NCBI GenBank assembly: GCA_934196075.1
Contig: CAKPVW010000014.1
Coordinates: 1 to 41,010, forward strand
Origin: an uncultured Anaerovibrio sp.
Lineage (GTDB): Bacteria > Bacillota > Negativicutes > Selenomonadales > Selenomonadaceae
Length of the DNA stretch: 41,010 nucleotides
Reading direction: 5' to 3'
Made by a program: the position numbers and the translations under genes. Shown piece by piece: positions 8,696 to 16,819 of this stretch. A model generated the notes under the pieces. That model was not told where the DNA came from, did not search any database, and saw only the letters and a program-made list of their open reading frames with translations. Every line of letters begins with the position of its first letter. Positions within the stretch are counted from its first letter, which is position 1.

Positions 8696-9148
8696 TTAAG
8701 CAAAAAAGTTATAAAGCAAATAGGCTATCATAGCCACCACAACCACTACGGACAAAAATGGCAATGCCACAAAAAGCAAAAAGGCTATTACAGCCGCTGC
8801 TGCCAAGGCACCAATAATTCTATATTTCCAGCTTTTCCCCAAGGATGTACCATGGCCTAGATTGACACTAAAAATCCTAGGCCCTTTGCCGGCACCATAG
8901 GTACGATATCTCTGCTGATAGCCTTGCTGATAACTTTGCCTCTGCTGTCTATTGCTGTTATCCTCATAGACATGATCAAAGCTCTCTGGCCTTTTTGCCT
9001 TTTCCTGATCGGCACTGCTGCGTTGGCGTGTCTGGTCTTCATCCAGCACTTCATCTATGGTTATATCGTTATAGTTTAGTTCATCCTCATAGGTCATCAG
9101 ACGAACCTCATTCTCATTCTCATTTTTGTTATTATGGGCATCTGCCAT
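8696..9148 (-). CDS. Unknown protein with C-terminal double membrane segment
   Basis: I do not recognise this 150-residue protein. The first 100 residues are polar and acidic, then rich in Gln, Arg and Tyr (QQRQSYQQGYQQRYRTYG), and probably disordered. Residues about 110-150 are strongly hydrophobic and could form two membrane passes, or a re-entrant anchor, ending at the C-terminus (YLLYNFFA). This suggests a tail-anchored cytoplasmic protein. ATG 9148 follows GAGGTG by 6-7 nt. That Shine-Dalgarno forms the end of a 26-codon ORF that fills the gap to folK, suggesting translational coupling. Position between folK and the pseudouridine synthase gives no clue to function. Confidence 0.75.
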   Translation of the reverse strand: MADAHNNKNENENEVRLMTYEDELNYNDITIDEVLDEDQTRQRSSADQEKAKRPESFDHVYEDNSNRQQRQSYQQGYQQRYRTYGAGKGPRIFSVNLGHGTSLGKSWKYRIIGALAAAAVIAFLLFVALPFLSVVVVVAMIAYLLYNFFA

Positions 9149-9151
9149 TTA

Positions 9152-9232
9152 TCACACCTCGCTTTGTTCATCCTTCGCAGATAGATATGCTTTGTCAGCA
9201 TATATCTGCCAGAGTTTTTCTTGGATATTCAT
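9152..9232 (-). CDS. Possible 26-codon ORF between folK and the membrane protein
   Basis: An ATG directly follows the folK TAG stop and opens a 26-codon frame ending TGA. The next gene's ATG comes 3 nt later. The peptide begins MNIQEKLWQIYADKAY and ends KDEQSEV, so it is polar and charged with no signal or membrane segment. No strong ribosome binding site precedes it, so translation would depend on coupling to folK. It also contains an imperfect inverted repeat (9178-9210). It may be a real small gene, a coupling leader, or chance. Confidence 0.4.
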   Translation of the reverse strand: MNIQEKLWQIYADKAYLSAKDEQSEV

Positions 9233-9775
9233 CTACTTCAAACTAACAATAGACTCCCTATCAGGCAAACTATTACACACCTCAACGACACTTTTGCCAT
9301 TGGCCAATATCAAATCTGGAGCAATCTCTGCCAGAGGCACCATGACAAAGGCCCTTTCCAACATGTAGGGATGGGGCAGCTGCAGTTCCTCTGTATGCAT
9401 GGCCAAAGCTGAACAGTTCGACTTTCCCTGTCCCATGGCCTCATAGTTCTGCTCTAAGTCATTGGAAATCTCCTGCACCAGCAAAATATCCACATCTATG
9501 GTACGTGCCCCCCAATGCTCATGGCGCACCCGCCCCAAAGCCTGCTCAATACACTGACAACTATGCAAAAATTCCAAAGGCGGCTGCTGGGATGCCACCA
9601 TAACAGCACAATTAATAAAGGCTGGCTGATCTATTTTGCCCCAGGGAGGTGTTTCATACATCTGGGAAATCTTGATAATCTCTCCCTGTTTTCCTAGCGA
9701 CTGAATTGCCTTATCAATGGTGGCCAACCTATGGCCCAAATTAGCTCCCAGACTAAGGTAATAAATATATTTCAT
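9233..9775 (-). CDS. folK: 6-hydroxymethyl-7,8-dihydropterin pyrophosphokinase
   Basis: HPPK moves pyrophosphate from ATP to 6-hydroxymethyl-dihydropterin, giving the substrate of FolP. The 180-residue protein has SLGANLGHR at the N-terminus, YETPPWGKIDQPAFINCAV, the ALGRVRHEHWGARTIDVDIL signature with the Mg-binding DxD, and LPHPYMLERAFVMVPLAEIA. These are the complete family motifs. The start at 9775 lies 11 nt after the folB stop with a modest AAAGG upstream. It forms folE-folP-folB-folK with its neighbours, so the pterin branch from GTP to dihydropteroate is nearly complete here. The phosphatase step, dihydrofolate synthase and any DHFR are not in the window. Confidence 0.95.
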   Translation of the reverse strand: MKYIYYLSLGANLGHRLATIDKAIQSLGKQGEIIKISQMYETPPWGKIDQPAFINCAVMVASQQPPLEFLHSCQCIEQALGRVRHEHWGARTIDVDILLVQEISNDLEQNYEAMGQGKSNCSALAMHTEELQLPHPYMLERAFVMVPLAEIAPDLILANGKSVVEVCNSLPDRESIVSLK

Positions 9776-9786
9776 ATTTCATATTT

Positions 9787-10140
9787 CTACCTTTCTAATG
9801 TTACAGATACATCATGAAAAATCCCTGCAATGGGCGCCCCAGGCTTGTGAACAGTAATTTTTATCTGCTCCAGCTGTTTGTATTTTGCTTTCAAGGCCAC
9901 AGCTGTTTTTTCCGCTACAGCTTCAATGGTTTTCAAGGCTGGTCCTTCCAGCACAGACCGTACATCCTCATACGCCTGAGCATAATTTATACTGGCTGTC
10001 AAATCATCCTTGGCCCCAGCCTGATGCAAATCCAGGTATAGTTCCAAATCCACCACAAATCGCTGACCTAATTTGTTTTCCTCAGTCAAAGCACCATGGT
10101 AGCCAAAAAACTCCATACCAGTCACGGTTATCTTATCCAT
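9787..10140 (-). CDS. folB: Dihydroneopterin aldolase
   Basis: FolB cleaves 7,8-dihydroneopterin to 6-hydroxymethyl-dihydropterin and glycolaldehyde. The 117-residue protein fits the family length. It shows GMEFFGYHGALTEENKLGQR at the start, the INYAQAYEDV segment, TIEAVAEKTA with the conserved Glu, and the conserved late lysine in TVHKPGAPI. The enzyme works as a tetramer or octamer in the family. It sits between folP and folK within one transcription unit. Confidence 0.95.
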   Translation of the reverse strand: MDKITVTGMEFFGYHGALTEENKLGQRFVVDLELYLDLHQAGAKDDLTASINYAQAYEDVRSVLEGPALKTIEAVAEKTAVALKAKYKQLEQIKITVHKPGAPIAGIFHDVSVTLER

Positions 10141-10165
10141 ATTAGTTCATTCCTTGTATAATGTT

Positions 10166-11053
10166 TCAAACCTCTGCTCTGCCTGCTGCCAAAATAGCAT
10201 CGGTGATTTTGCACATTCTGCTAATAGGCAGTACATCGTGAACCCGCATGATTTCGCAACCCTTGGTTATGCCTAGAACGCAGGTAGCTCCTGTAGGCTC
10301 CATTCTATCCTCCACTGGCAAATCCAAGGTGTTGCCAATAAAGCTCTTGCGGCTGGTGCCCAAAAGCAAGGGATATCTATAGCCAGCAAACCGTTTCAAC
10401 TCCTGCAAGCGGTTCATAACCTCCAGATTTCCCGCTACATCCTTGCCAAAGCCAATGCCTGGATCCAAAATGATATTTTCTCTCTTTACACCAGCCTCAC
10501 AGGCAATATCTATGCTTCGCTGGAAAAATGTCCGCATACTGTCAATAATATCACCCTTGTACACCTTAGAGTCACGATTGTGCATAACAACCACAGGCAA
10601 ATCATATTCTGCCGCCACCTTGGCCATTTCTCCCGGCTCCTCTGTATATTGCAGGCCCCATATATCATTCAGCATATGTACTCCCTGCTCTGCGGCAAAG
10701 GCCGCTGTCTCTGCCTTGAAAGTATCAATGGACACAGGTACTGGACAGGCAGGCAGTACCGCCTCCAAAAAGGGCTTCAACCGCTCTATTTCTTCCTTGG
10801 CAGACATGGTAACAAAACCAGGACGGCTGGACTCAGCGCCAATATCTATAATATCTGCGCCATTCACCACCATTTCCAGCATATGCTGAACAGCCTTCTC
10901 TACACTGTTCCACTTGCCTCCATCAGAAAAAGAATCTGGTGTGACATTCAAAATACCCATAATCAGAGTTTTCTTGCCAATAGTCAGCTTCTTGCCATCC
11001 TGCCAGCTATATTCTCTCTCCTCTGGATACATAACCTGCTGATTTCTCTGCAT
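10166..11053 (-). CDS. folP: Dihydropteroate synthase
   Basis: FolP condenses the pterin pyrophosphate made by FolK with p-aminobenzoate; it is the sulfonamide target. The TIM-barrel motifs are all present: MGILNVTPDSFSDGG, DIIDIGAESSRPG, VSIDTF, MLNDIWG, IILDPGIGFGKD, LLLGTSRKSFIG and the late MRVHDV. The 295 residues include about 25 extra at the N-terminus before the first strand. ATG 11053 has an excellent AAGGAGG 7 nt upstream, so the extension is probably real. It is followed by folB after 25 nt and preceded by folE. Confidence 0.96.
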   Translation of the reverse strand: MQRNQQVMYPEEREYSWQDGKKLTIGKKTLIMGILNVTPDSFSDGGKWNSVEKAVQHMLEMVVNGADIIDIGAESSRPGFVTMSAKEEIERLKPFLEAVLPACPVPVSIDTFKAETAAFAAEQGVHMLNDIWGLQYTEEPGEMAKVAAEYDLPVVVMHNRDSKVYKGDIIDSMRTFFQRSIDIACEAGVKRENIILDPGIGFGKDVAGNLEVMNRLQELKRFAGYRYPLLLGTSRKSFIGNTLDLPVEDRMEPTGATCVLGITKGCEIMRVHDVLPISRMCKITDAILAAGRAEV

Positions 11054-11115
11054 TTATAAGCCTCCTTAGCTCCATTTGTCAAATATCTTTTGCCATGACC
11101 GACACAGCCAGTCTA

Positions 11116-11682
11116 TTAGTTGTCCTGTCCCAACAACATCCATGCCTGATGATACAATGCATTATTCTCGGCAAAGCATCCTCGGCTAGCTGAGGTCAAG
11201 GTAGTCGTTCCTTGAGCCATATCGCCCCGCATGGTCATACACAACTGCTGAGCCTCTACTATCACCAGCACCCCCTGAGCCTGAATCCCATCGGCAATAC
11301 TCTGGGCAATCTGCTCCGTCAGCCTTTCCTGCAGCTGAGGGCGGTGGGAAAGCAACTCCACTAATTTGGTGAATTTGCTAAAGCCAGCCACCATGCCATT
11401 GCCAGGCTTATAGGCCAAGGACACCCGACCAAAAAATGGTACTAAATGGTGCTCGCACATGGAATAAAAAGGGATATCCTTAACCGCCACCAAGCCATCA
11501 TTTTCAGCGGGAAACAGCTCTCCCCAAATATGCTGCGTATCCTTGGCTAAGCCATTAAACAAATAAGCGTACATATCTGTTACTCTCTGTGGGGTTTTCT
11601 CCATATCCAGCTTGGTCAAATCCAGTCCCATAGCCTCCAAAAAGCTGGTCATGGCTTCCCTGGCCTTTTCCTTATTTACCAT
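11116..11682 (-). CDS. folE: GTP cyclohydrolase I
   Basis: FolE converts GTP to 7,8-dihydroneopterin triphosphate, the first step of both folate and queuosine precursor synthesis. With ATG 11682 the protein is 188 aa. The zinc ligands C76 and H79 (SMCEHHLVPF) and C148 (QLCMTMRGD) are in place, along with GFSKFTKLV and RPQLQERLT. The chosen ATG is 11 nt from GGGGAG. A GTG at 11694 would overlap the queA stop but lies directly on that site. Standing between queA and folP, it links the two pathways in one operon. Confidence 0.95.
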   Translation of the reverse strand: MVNKEKAREAMTSFLEAMGLDLTKLDMEKTPQRVTDMYAYLFNGLAKDTQHIWGELFPAENDGLVAVKDIPFYSMCEHHLVPFFGRVSLAYKPGNGMVAGFSKFTKLVELLSHRPQLQERLTEQIAQSIADGIQAQGVLVIVEAQQLCMTMRGDMAQGTTTLTSASRGCFAENNALYHQAWMLLGQDN

Positions 11683-11690
11683 ATTGGTTT

Positions 11691-12791
11691 TCACTCCCCG
11701 CTGTAGGTATCAGCCTCATTAGCAGCCTTCGCCCTAGCATCTTTCCCTCTATCCATGGTCAGTGCTATTCTCTTTATCATCATAGCATCCCCAAAGGAGA
11801 AGAAACGATATTTCTCCTCTACTGCGGTCTTGTAGGCATCCAAAACAAACTCCCTGCCAGCAAAGGCACTAATCAGCATAATCAAAGTGGATTTTGGCAA
11901 ATGGAAATTGGTAACAATACCATCCACCAGCTTGAACTCATAGCCAGGATAAATAAAAATCCCCGTCCAGCCAGATTTACCGCTGATTTTTCCTACCCCA
12001 TCAGCAGCAGACTCCAAAGTACGAATAGAGGTAGTGCCTACCGCAATAACCCTTTTGCCCGCAGCCTTGGTAGCCAAAATCAAATCAGCCACCTCTTGAC
12101 TAATGCTGTAGTATTCCTTGTGCATAACATGGTCTTCAATATTTTCTACATTGACAGGGCGGAAGGTGCCTAAGCCCACATGGAGGGTAACAAAGCCCAG
12201 ATTAACACCATAATCCTTTAAATCCTGCAATTGCTCCTTGGTAAAATGCAGGCCAGCTGTAGGGGCAGCTGCCGAACCCTGTTCCTTGGAGTACACAGTC
12301 TGATACCGCTCCTTGTCAGCCAGCTTTTCATGGATATATGGCGGCAGCGGCGTCTCACCCAATCTATCCAAAATCTCCTCGAAGATACCTTCATACTGGA
12401 ATTTGACAATACGCCCACCAAAATCCGTATGATCAGCAACAGTGCAGGCCAGTTCATCACTAAAACGGATAACCTGTCCAATCTGAGCCTTCCGGCCCGG
12501 CTTCACCAAGGTTTCCCAGGTATCCCCATCAATACGCCGCAGAAGAAAAACCTCCACCTTGCCGCCAGTACCATCACGCCACCCCAGCAATCTGGCTGGC
12601 ATTACCCGGGTGTCATTCATAATCAGAGTATCACCAGGCTCTAGATATTCCTTTAAATCATAAAAATGTCTATGCTCAATGGTTTTCTCCACTGGATCCA
12701 ACACCATGAGTCTGGAAGAATTCCTTGGCTCCACCGGTGTCTGAGCTATCAGCTCCTCTGGCAAATAATAATCAAATTCTGATAATTGCAT
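11691..12791 (-). CDS. queA: tRNA preQ1(34) S-adenosylmethionine ribosyltransferase-isomerase
   Basis: QueA transfers and rearranges the ribosyl part of SAM onto preQ1 in tRNA to give epoxyqueuosine. The N-terminus [18 protein letters not shown] and the motifs [34 protein letters not shown] and [18 protein letters not shown] are diagnostic. Length from ATG 12791 is 366 aa, slightly above the typical 340-350. GGAG lies 6 nt upstream of that ATG; a TTG at 12803 is less likely. In many Firmicutes queA is followed by tgt, but here folE follows. Confidence 0.95.
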   Translation of the reverse strand: MQLSEFDYYLPEELIAQTPVEPRNSSRLMVLDPVEKTIEHRHFYDLKEYLEPGDTLIMNDTRVMPARLLGWRDGTGGKVEVFLLRRIDGDTWETLVKPGRKAQIGQVIRFSDELACTVADHTDFGGRIVKFQYEGIFEEILDRLGETPLPPYIHEKLADKERYQTVYSKEQGSAAAPTAGLHFTKEQLQDLKDYGVNLGFVTLHVGLGTFRPVNVENIEDHVMHKEYYSISQEVADLILATKAAGKRVIAVGTTSIRTLESAADGVGKISGKSGWTGIFIYPGYEFKLVDGIVTNFHLPKSTLIMLISAFAGREFVLDAYKTAVEEKYRFFSFGDAMMIKRIALTMDRGKDARAKAANEADTYSGE

Positions 12792-12810
12792 TTCTATCTC
12801 CAACCTATTT

Positions 12811-14241
12811 TTAGTAAATTTCCTGAATAACTATATTGGTATAATAATGGTGCAAAATAACATCATAACTGCTGCCTGCTGCCGCCATAGCATTGGCACC
12901 ATATTGAGCCATGCCCAAACCATGACCAAAGCCGTGTCCTTCAAAAACTACATTGTCTACCCCCTGCAGCTTCATGGCACCATTATTCATAGCTGCCGGC
13001 TTGGTATCAATGGTTTGACCATCTGAGACAGTAGCTTTTTTCGTTTCTTTAGCTGGCACCTGCACACTACGCTCTGTCCGCACATTAAACATGGCACTTT
13101 TTAGACCAAAAGTCCGTCTGACCTGCTCGCCAGTCAAGGTAATATCTCCATTAGTCCCAATGAATTTGACTCCATAGGCTCGGCCAGAGGCAGAACGTCC
13201 CGTAACCGAACCACTGCCTGTAATTGGCACTAGAGCAATACTCTGAAGATTACCTACTCCCTTTCCAGCAGAGGACAGCTTCTTTTCTACCTGTGCAACG
13301 GTAAATTTGCTGGTCCAATTATGATAAGGTGACTTGCTGTCATCATCGGTTACAGAGCGGAGATAGGGCAGATAATTTCCCCACACATCCTCGCTGTTTT
13401 CCGTAGCACCACCGGAGGAAGCATGAAAAGCCGCATATATAGGCTGATTGTTATACTGCATGATCTGGCCATAGGTTTCATCCACAGCCTGATTGGTAGT
13501 GCTGGTTTCCGCAGCAGTACCGCTGTACACCTGACAATGGCTGGAACTGCACAAATCATAACCGCTGCTGGCACTATGTCCCTTGCCCTTATTGTACAAA
13601 GCAAAAGTACGGGCTGCCACAGCCTGAGCCTTCAAGGCTTCTGGCTGCCAGCTGGGAGACATTTCCGAGGGCAGTACCCCCTTGGCATAATCCTCCAAGG
13701 AAACTATGTTCAACACCTGAATCCCACTGCCATTATAAACTAAACGCAGCTGTCCTCTATAGCTGGTACCATTGTATACCACCTGATTGTCATCACTGGT
13801 GCGCAGGGTAACGATTCTGCTTGCTACCTTGTCACCGCCCAGATACATGGCTCCACCAGAAATTTTCACCTCAATACTGCTATTAGCTGACATTTTACGC
13901 AAAGACCGGCCCTCATTACCATCCACCAACTCATAATCACCAGTGGCGGACAGGGTAGCAGCCGACAGCCCTTCCCCTAACATAACGCTAAGTATAGTAG
14001 CAGAGGTCTTTTTACTCTTATCCAATTTTTTAACCGCCTTGCCATCCTTGCTGGTCACTGTGCCGCTGCCGCCCTCCTGATTCTTCACATTCCAATCAGG
14101 AGTTTTGGGAGGCTTGTTGCCTGCTCCCGGATAAAGCACACTAACACCTGCATTGGCCACGCCAATATTCAACGTTAGCAAAAGGCCCAAGGTTCCTGCT
14201 ACAAATCTTGGCATATATTTTCTCAAATTTTTCCCTATCAT
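12811..14241 (-). CDS. Secreted SpoIID/LytB-domain lytic transglycosylase-like protein
   Basis: SpoIID-family proteins cleave glycan strands of peptidoglycan. A signal peptide covers residues 1-31 with a probable cut after ANA. A linker follows, then the SpoIID core from about 160 to the end. The core includes [20 protein letters not shown] with the likely catalytic Glu at 193, and the cysteine/histidine pair C231/H235-C236 in [26 protein letters not shown] near the C-terminus is the family signature. Residues 75-125 form an extra N-terminal domain like those in SpoIID/LytB. It lies between queH and queA. Whether it serves engulfment in a spore former or general wall remodelling cannot be decided here; no other spore gene is present. 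Confidence 0.88.
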   Translation of the reverse strand: MIGKNLRKYMPRFVAGTLGLLLTLNIGVANAGVSVLYPGAGNKPPKTPDWNVKNQEGGSGTVTSKDGKAVKKLDKSKKTSATILSVMLGEGLSAATLSATGDYELVDGNEGRSLRKMSANSSIEVKISGGAMYLGGDKVASRIVTLRTSDDNQVVYNGTSYRGQLRLVYNGSGIQVLNIVSLEDYAKGVLPSEMSPSWQPEALKAQAVAARTFALYNKGKGHSASSGYDLCSSSHCQVYSGTAAETSTTNQAVDETYGQIMQYNNQPIYAAFHASSGGATENSEDVWGNYLPYLRSVTDDDSKSPYHNWTSKFTVAQVEKKLSSAGKGVGNLQSIALVPITGSGSVTGRSASGRAYGVKFIGTNGDITLTGEQVRRTFGLKSAMFNVRTERSVQVPAKETKKATVSDGQTIDTKPAAMNNGAMKLQGVDNVVFEGHGFGHGLGMAQYGANAMAAAGSSYDVILHHYYTNIVIQEIY

Positions 14242-14255
14242 CCATATACCGCCTT

Positions 14256-14873
14256 TCAGACAGTTATCCCATTTTTCTCTGCTTCCAATCTGGCCCTTTT
14301 CTTGGCTTTGTTTGCCTTCTTTTTAGCCTTGCGAATCGCCCGGCTATAACGCTCCTCCTCGCTGAAAATACAGCCGCAATAGGGCTGGCGGTAAAGCTCC
14401 AGCTCCTGACTAATATCGATGCCCTCCTGCCAGCCGGGGCGGAAATCCTCATAGTAAAACTCTACCCCATATACCTTGGCAAAATGTTCTGCCGTTTCCT
14501 TCATCAGCTCATGCTGTTGATAAATGCTATAAAACAAAGTAGAGGTAAAGGCATCAAAGCCCTGTTCTGCTGCAAATCTGGCTGTTTCCTCCAAACGCCA
14601 GGTATAACACATACGGCAACGGCCGTTTTCCAAAGACTCTGCCGCCAAGGCCCGTTTCAGAAAATCCCTTAAACGATAATTGTCATCATCATACATCTTC
14701 ATATCAACCTTGGCTGCAAATTCCCGGGCTGTCTTGAGACGCATATCCCATTCTTTATAGGGATGAATATTAGGGTTAAAGAAATACCCCACAGGCTCTA
14801 TCCCCTCCTGACGCAGCTTTTTAACTGGATAACAGGAGCAAGGGCCACAGCACATATGTAATAGCAAATTCAT
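14256..14873 (-). CDS. queH: Epoxyqueuosine reductase QueH
   Basis: QueH (formerly DUF208) reduces epoxyqueuosine to queuosine in tRNA; it is unrelated to the cobalamin-dependent QueG. The 205-residue protein has the N-terminal CC pair at C8-C9 (LHMCCGPCSCYPV), C86 and C89 in GRCRMCYTWRLE, and YCGC at 165-168. These match the family's metal and Fe-S ligands. Residues downstream of EEER are strongly basic, suggesting tRNA contact. The ATG directly abuts the ruvB stop codon. Its presence with queA in one operon supports the assignment. Confidence 0.94.
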   Translation of the reverse strand: MNLLLHMCCGPCSCYPVKKLRQEGIEPVGYFFNPNIHPYKEWDMRLKTAREFAAKVDMKMYDDDNYRLRDFLKRALAAESLENGRCRMCYTWRLEETARFAAEQGFDAFTSTLFYSIYQQHELMKETAEHFAKVYGVEFYYEDFRPGWQEGIDISQELELYRQPYCGCIFSEEERYSRAIRKAKKKANKAKKRARLEAEKNGITV

Positions 14874-15905
14874 CTAATCGTAAACCTCCGGATAAGGAAC
14901 CCCCATATGCTCATAGCCAGCTCTGGTTACCACCCGTCCCTTAGGAGTGCGGTTAATAAAACCCAGCTGCAGCAAATAAGGCTCATAAACATCCTCAATA
15001 GTATCACGTTCTTCACTAGTAGCGGCTGCTAATGTGTCCAACCCCACCGGCCCACCAGCAAATTTGCTAATCATGGTATCTAACATCCGCCTGTCCGTAT
15101 GGTCAAGGCCGATTTTGTCCACCTCCAGACGCTGCAATGAGGCATCAGCTATTTCATCAGTAATAACCCCGTCACCGGTAATCTGAGCAAAATCCCGCAC
15201 CCTTTTCAGCAATCTATTGGCAATACGAGGGGTTCCCCTGGAACGGCGGGCAATCTCCCAGGCTCCCTTTTCCTCAATAGGAATCTGCAAAATTTCCGCT
15301 GCCCTTTGGACAATCAACACCAAATCCTCTGGTTCATAGTATTCCAAACGAGAAATAACGCCGAATCTATCCCGCAAAGGCCCTGCCAAAGAGCCTGCCT
15401 TGGTGGTAGCCCCAATCAGAGTAAAGGGAGCCAAATCCAAGCGGATAGAGCGAGCACTAGGCCCCTTGCCAATAACAATATCCAAAGCAAAGTCCTCCAT
15501 GGCCGAATAGAGAACCTCCTCTACATTCCGGGAAAGACGATGAATTTCATCTATAAACAGTACATCTCTTTCCCCTAGATTGGTTAAAAGAGCTGCCAAA
15601 TCTCCAGCATGGTTAATAGCAGGGCCAGAGGTGATGCGGAAATTTACCCCCAGCTCATTGGCAATAATGCCAGCTAGAGTGGTTTTGCCTAGGCCTGGCG
15701 GACCATAAAACAGTACATGATCCAGAGCATCCCCTCTGGACATAGCTGCCTTGATAAAAATATCTAGATTATCCTTAACCTTTTTCTGTCCAATATACTC
15801 CCGCAAATGTCTTGGCCGCAGACTATATTGCCAATCATCTCCATTCTGAGCATTGGTATCTACTACCCGTTCCTGGGCAAATTCACCGTAATTGATTTCC
15901 TCCAA
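14874..15905 (-). CDS. ruvB: Holliday junction branch migration helicase RuvB
   Basis: RuvB is the AAA+ motor that drives Holliday junction migration with RuvA. Motifs: [11 protein letters not shown] (N-terminal), Walker [11 protein letters not shown] (K74), Walker B FIDEIHRL (D119, E120), sensor 1 [10 protein letters not shown], and arginine finger region [14 protein letters not shown]. The C-terminal winged helix ([18 protein letters not shown]) is present. The start is a TTG at 15905, 7 nt after a GGAGGTG that also contains the ruvA stop, so the pair is coupled. Length 343 aa is standard. Confidence 0.97.
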   Translation of the reverse strand: MEEINYGEFAQERVVDTNAQNGDDWQYSLRPRHLREYIGQKKVKDNLDIFIKAAMSRGDALDHVLFYGPPGLGKTTLAGIIANELGVNFRITSGPAINHAGDLAALLTNLGERDVLFIDEIHRLSRNVEEVLYSAMEDFALDIVIGKGPSARSIRLDLAPFTLIGATTKAGSLAGPLRDRFGVISRLEYYEPEDLVLIVQRAAEILQIPIEEKGAWEIARRSRGTPRIANRLLKRVRDFAQITGDGVITDEIADASLQRLEVDKIGLDHTDRRMLDTMISKFAGGPVGLDTLAAATSEERDTIEDVYEPYLLQLGFINRTPKGRVVTRAGYEHMGVPYPEVYD

Positions 15906-15911
15906 CCTCTA

Positions 15912-16523
15912 TCACCTCCCTGACAATTCTTTCAAAGCGAATTTTATCACAGCCTGTACATCCTGATCGGCCTTCAGCTTGGTACATTTCTCCAAAACCG
16001 GTGCCAGCTGTTGGGCATTGTACCCCAAGCTCTGAAGGGCTGCCGCTGCCTCGGCTACAACCCCTTCGCCAATATCCGGCATACCAAAGAAATCCTCCAA
16101 AGACTCCACCTGACCGGCATCTGCAAAATGCAATTTATCCTTTAGCTCCACAATCATGCGCTCCGCAGATTTTTTGCCAATTCCCGGCAGCTTGGTCAAT
16201 ACCGAAGCCTGCTTTTTCTGAATAGCCTGGCAAAGCTTGGCTGGCGTAATAGCACCGATAATTCCCAAGGCTACCTTGGGGCCAATTCCGCTAACAGTCA
16301 GCAAAAGCTGGAACAGGTCATATTCTTCCTGAGTATAAAAGCCATATAGCTGAATGGCATCCTCTCTAACAGCCGTATGGGTAAATAGAGTTGCTTCCTC
16401 GCCCAAATGCAGCTGCTGATGAGTATTGCCCGCAATATAAACCCGGTACCCTACACCATTTACATCTAAAAGGCAGATATCTGACATAATATATGCCACT
16501 GTGCCTCGCAAAAATCCTATCAT
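15912..16523 (-). CDS. ruvA: Holliday junction binding protein RuvA
   Basis: RuvA tetramers clamp four-way junctions and load RuvB. The protein begins MIGFLRGTVAY and contains VNGVGYRVYI, the two helix-hairpin-helix motifs (VSGIGPKVALGIIG; LPGIGKKSAERMIVELKDKL) and a C-terminal RuvB-binding domain. I chose ATG 16523 since GAGGT lies 7 nt upstream and family proteins start at MIG; the frame extends to a TTG at 16544. It is the first gene of the long block and has a clear promoter. ruvC, often just upstream, is absent from this spot. Confidence 0.96.
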   Translation of the reverse strand: MIGFLRGTVAYIMSDICLLDVNGVGYRVYIAGNTHQQLHLGEEATLFTHTAVREDAIQLYGFYTQEEYDLFQLLLTVSGIGPKVALGIIGAITPAKLCQAIQKKQASVLTKLPGIGKKSAERMIVELKDKLHFADAGQVESLEDFFGMPDIGEGVVAEAAAALQSLGYNAQQLAPVLEKCTKLKADQDVQAVIKFALKELSGR

Positions 16524-16557
16524 TTTTCTACCTCTAACAAACAATATATATCATCTA

Positions 16558-16586
16558 ATTGTATCATTACCAGCGTTCTATTTCAA
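16558..16586 (-). promoter_or_regulatory. Housekeeping sigma promoter for the ruvA block
   Basis: Minus strand reads TTGAAA (16586-16581), a 17-nt spacer, and TACAAT (16563-16558). Start of transcription is predicted near 16551, leaving a leader of about 28 nt before ruvA. The 296-bp gap between ruvA and the histidine kinase gene holds this promoter, the kinase terminator (16679-16738) and otherwise AT-rich sequence with no ORF I can support. Confidence 0.8.
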
Positions 16587-16678
16587 CATAAAAGAACATA
16601 AAATTCATTTTGTCCTGAAATTAGCTGCATCTACAGAAACAAATTTTATCTCTTTCGCAAAGGATAATATGGTGCAAA

Positions 16679-16738
16679 GAAAAACATGATGACAAATATC
16701 CAGGCAATTTTTCTCTGCCTAAAATATTTATCATCATG
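16679..16738 (-). terminator. Intrinsic terminator of the histidine kinase operon
   Basis: Nested stem: 16685-16692 with 16731-16738 (8 bp), 16694-16699 with 16724-16729 (6 bp), 16702-16706 with 16716-16720 (5 bp), interrupted by small internal loops. On the minus strand TTTTTCTTT follows at once. It is about 80 nt after the kinase stop codon. Confidence 0.8.
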
Positions 16739-16819
16739 TAAAAATTTCAGCTTCCTGTCCCCAGCGTGATTATCTTTCCTCCCAGAAAGAGAACCCATCA
16801 AGAGACAGCATACAAATAT

